From positions 1 to 6,502 of the forward strand of contig CAZBWH010000113.1 in NCBI GenBank assembly GCA_964495595.1: a stretch of 6,502 bases of DNA, read 5' to 3'. Made by a program: the position numbers and the translations under genes. Below the pieces are notes generated by a model, which saw nothing but the letters and a program-made list of their open reading frames with translations, had not been told where the DNA came from and made no database searches. Shown here piece by piece: positions 5,601 through 6,502 of this stretch (its first letter is position 1; each line of letters begins with the position of its first letter). Source of the DNA: CALMFQ01 sp964495595. GTDB lineage: Bacteria; Pseudomonadota; Gammaproteobacteria; Burkholderiales; SCOH01.

Positions 5601-6502
5601 ACTCTTTGCAACGACGGAGGCGCCCAGCTGCCGTCCAGAATCGACACACCCTTGGCTTTTGGCCAATACATCCGCAGCATGGGAACAAACTCACCCTTTG
5701 GTGCAGGCAGCCAGTTGGCTTCCTTGTCCTTGCCCGGTGATTCATTCTGGAAGTACAGGGTAAGTGATCCGTCAGCATTGTATTGCAGGTTGTTGCGCGG
5801 GCTAACGGTAAACTTGTTGAGCGGATTCGGCACAAACCACCACCCCTGATCAACCAGGTACATGGTAATCGACCAGAACGCGTTGATAGGCGGCGTTTGC
5901 CCCTTGGCAAACGTCAGCGTGTACTTGTTTGCACCCGACAGTTTTTCACCGTTGGCATCGACAACCGCATAAGGATAAACCGCATCCTCCTGACGATTGG
6001 CCGGCCAGCCAAAAGCTGCAACGACTGCCCGCTTCAGATAGTCGGTACCATACTTGCCCAGCCCTTTGCTCACTACCCAACCATTCACCATTTTGCCCAA
6101 CGAGGCCTTGCCTGCTTCGATCTGTTTCATCGCCAATGGATTTACATCCTTCAACATCGATTGAGTATCAGCATCGAACTTGCTCATATCGAACGGCTTA
6201 CATGGAGACAGCCCGATCTTGGCCATGTTTGCAATCATTGCTCGATCTTCTGCGGCTGGCGGTGCGCTTTTACACATCAAGCTTGCCATCATGTTGAAGT
6301 AGCTGGCCGTATCCATTGCATTGATCACGTTTTGCGGCGGCTCGCTCATGCTGAAGCCAGGATCTGGATTGACCGCTGGCGCGACTGGCGTGTAAGGCTT
6401 TCCCCATGCTGACAGCGGGGTAATCTTGTATTGCGCCTGCAAGGCGTTGACGGCTTCATAATCGGCGTCGGTTCCGTTGGCATAGGTACGACCAAGAATT
6501 GC
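5594..6502 (-). CDS. DUF1254/DUF1214 domain protein, N-terminus cut by the window edge
   Basis: The visible 302 residues are the C-terminal part of a protein that usually has about 450-480 residues; the frame is open to the right edge, so the start lies outside. The first residues, ILGRTYANGTDADYEAVNAL followed by QAQYKITPLSAWGKPY, match the end of the DUF1254 domain. The final third is the DUF1214 domain: YPYAVVDANGE, then LSGANKYTLTF, PPINAFWSITMY, WWFVPNPLNKF, GSLTLYFQNESPG, and a normal end in DGSWAPPSLQRVH. The C-terminus is therefore intact. Such proteins are mostly exported and their biochemical role is not settled. The gene is convergent with colS, and its transcript probably ends at the hairpin about 230 bases downstream of the stop. 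No functional link to colRS is evident. Confidence 0.9.
   Translation of the reverse strand, partial: AILGRTYANGTDADYEAVNALQAQYKITPLSAWGKPYTPVAPAVNPDPGFSMSEPPQNVINAMDTASYFNMMASLMCKSAPPAAEDRAMIANMAKIGLSPCKPFDMSKFDADTQSMLKDVNPLAMKQIEAGKASLGKMVNGWVVSKGLGKYGTDYLKRAVVAAFGWPANRQEDAVYPYAVVDANGEKLSGANKYTLTFAKGQTPPINAFWSITMYLVDQGWWFVPNPLNKFTVSPRNNLQYNADGSLTLYFQNESPGKDKEANWLPAPKGEFVPMLRMYWPKAKGVSILDGSWAPPSLQRVH

Noticed and set aside
5207..5740. 177-codon plus-strand frame overlapping the end of colS
   Set aside because: It starts inside colS, crosses the terminator and runs antisense to the DUF1254 gene; no coherent protein features are seen.

Overview
The window comes from a Gram-negative bacterium, most likely a beta- or gammaproteobacterium. 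The evidence is an outer-envelope style gene set (an exported class D beta-lactamase, a periplasmic-facing sulfatase-fold transferase, a ColR/ColS-type two-component system and a DUF1254/DUF1214 protein), moderately high GC and ordinary Shine-Dalgarno sites. A member of the Neisseriales is a reasonable guess but cannot be proved from this sequence. No rRNA, tRNA, CRISPR array, integron or complete insertion sequence is visible, so the beta-lactamase looks chromosomal rather than recently mobilised.

Layout from left to right. (1) 1-238: a non-coding leader with a degenerate 13-bp GGCAA-starting repeat. (2) 239-1221: a two-gene plus-strand unit, a class D (OXA-type) beta-lactamase whose stop overlaps (ATGA) the start of a 69-residue tryptophan-rich protein of unknown function. 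(3) 1225-1278: a bidirectional terminator hairpin plus a second small hairpin between convergent genes. (4) 1286-3241, minus strand: a polytopic membrane protein with a periplasmic LTA-synthase/MdoB-like sulfatase-fold domain. (5) 3242-3347: a divergent intergenic region with a TTCAC-N6-TTCAC direct repeat on the minus strand, which closely resembles ColR/CreB-type operator sequences. (6) 3348-5280, plus strand: response regulator colR and histidine kinase colS, overlapping by 11 bases. (7) 5281-5593: a hairpin terminator oriented for minus-strand transcripts and a coding-like stretch of about 67 codons that I cannot identify. (8) 5594-6502, minus strand: the C-terminal two thirds of a DUF1254/DUF1214 protein that runs off the window edge.

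The coherent part is the divergent pair. ColRS in Pseudomonas responds to excess metal and controls envelope-modifying genes. Here an envelope transferase sits back-to-back with colRS and has a near-consensus ColR-like site followed by a TTGACG -35-like hexamer. The likeliest reading is a local sense-and-modify module: ColS detects metal or envelope stress, ColR activates the transferase, and the transferase adds a phospho-substituent to a surface glycan or lipid. The beta-lactamase unit has no such site and is probably controlled separately.
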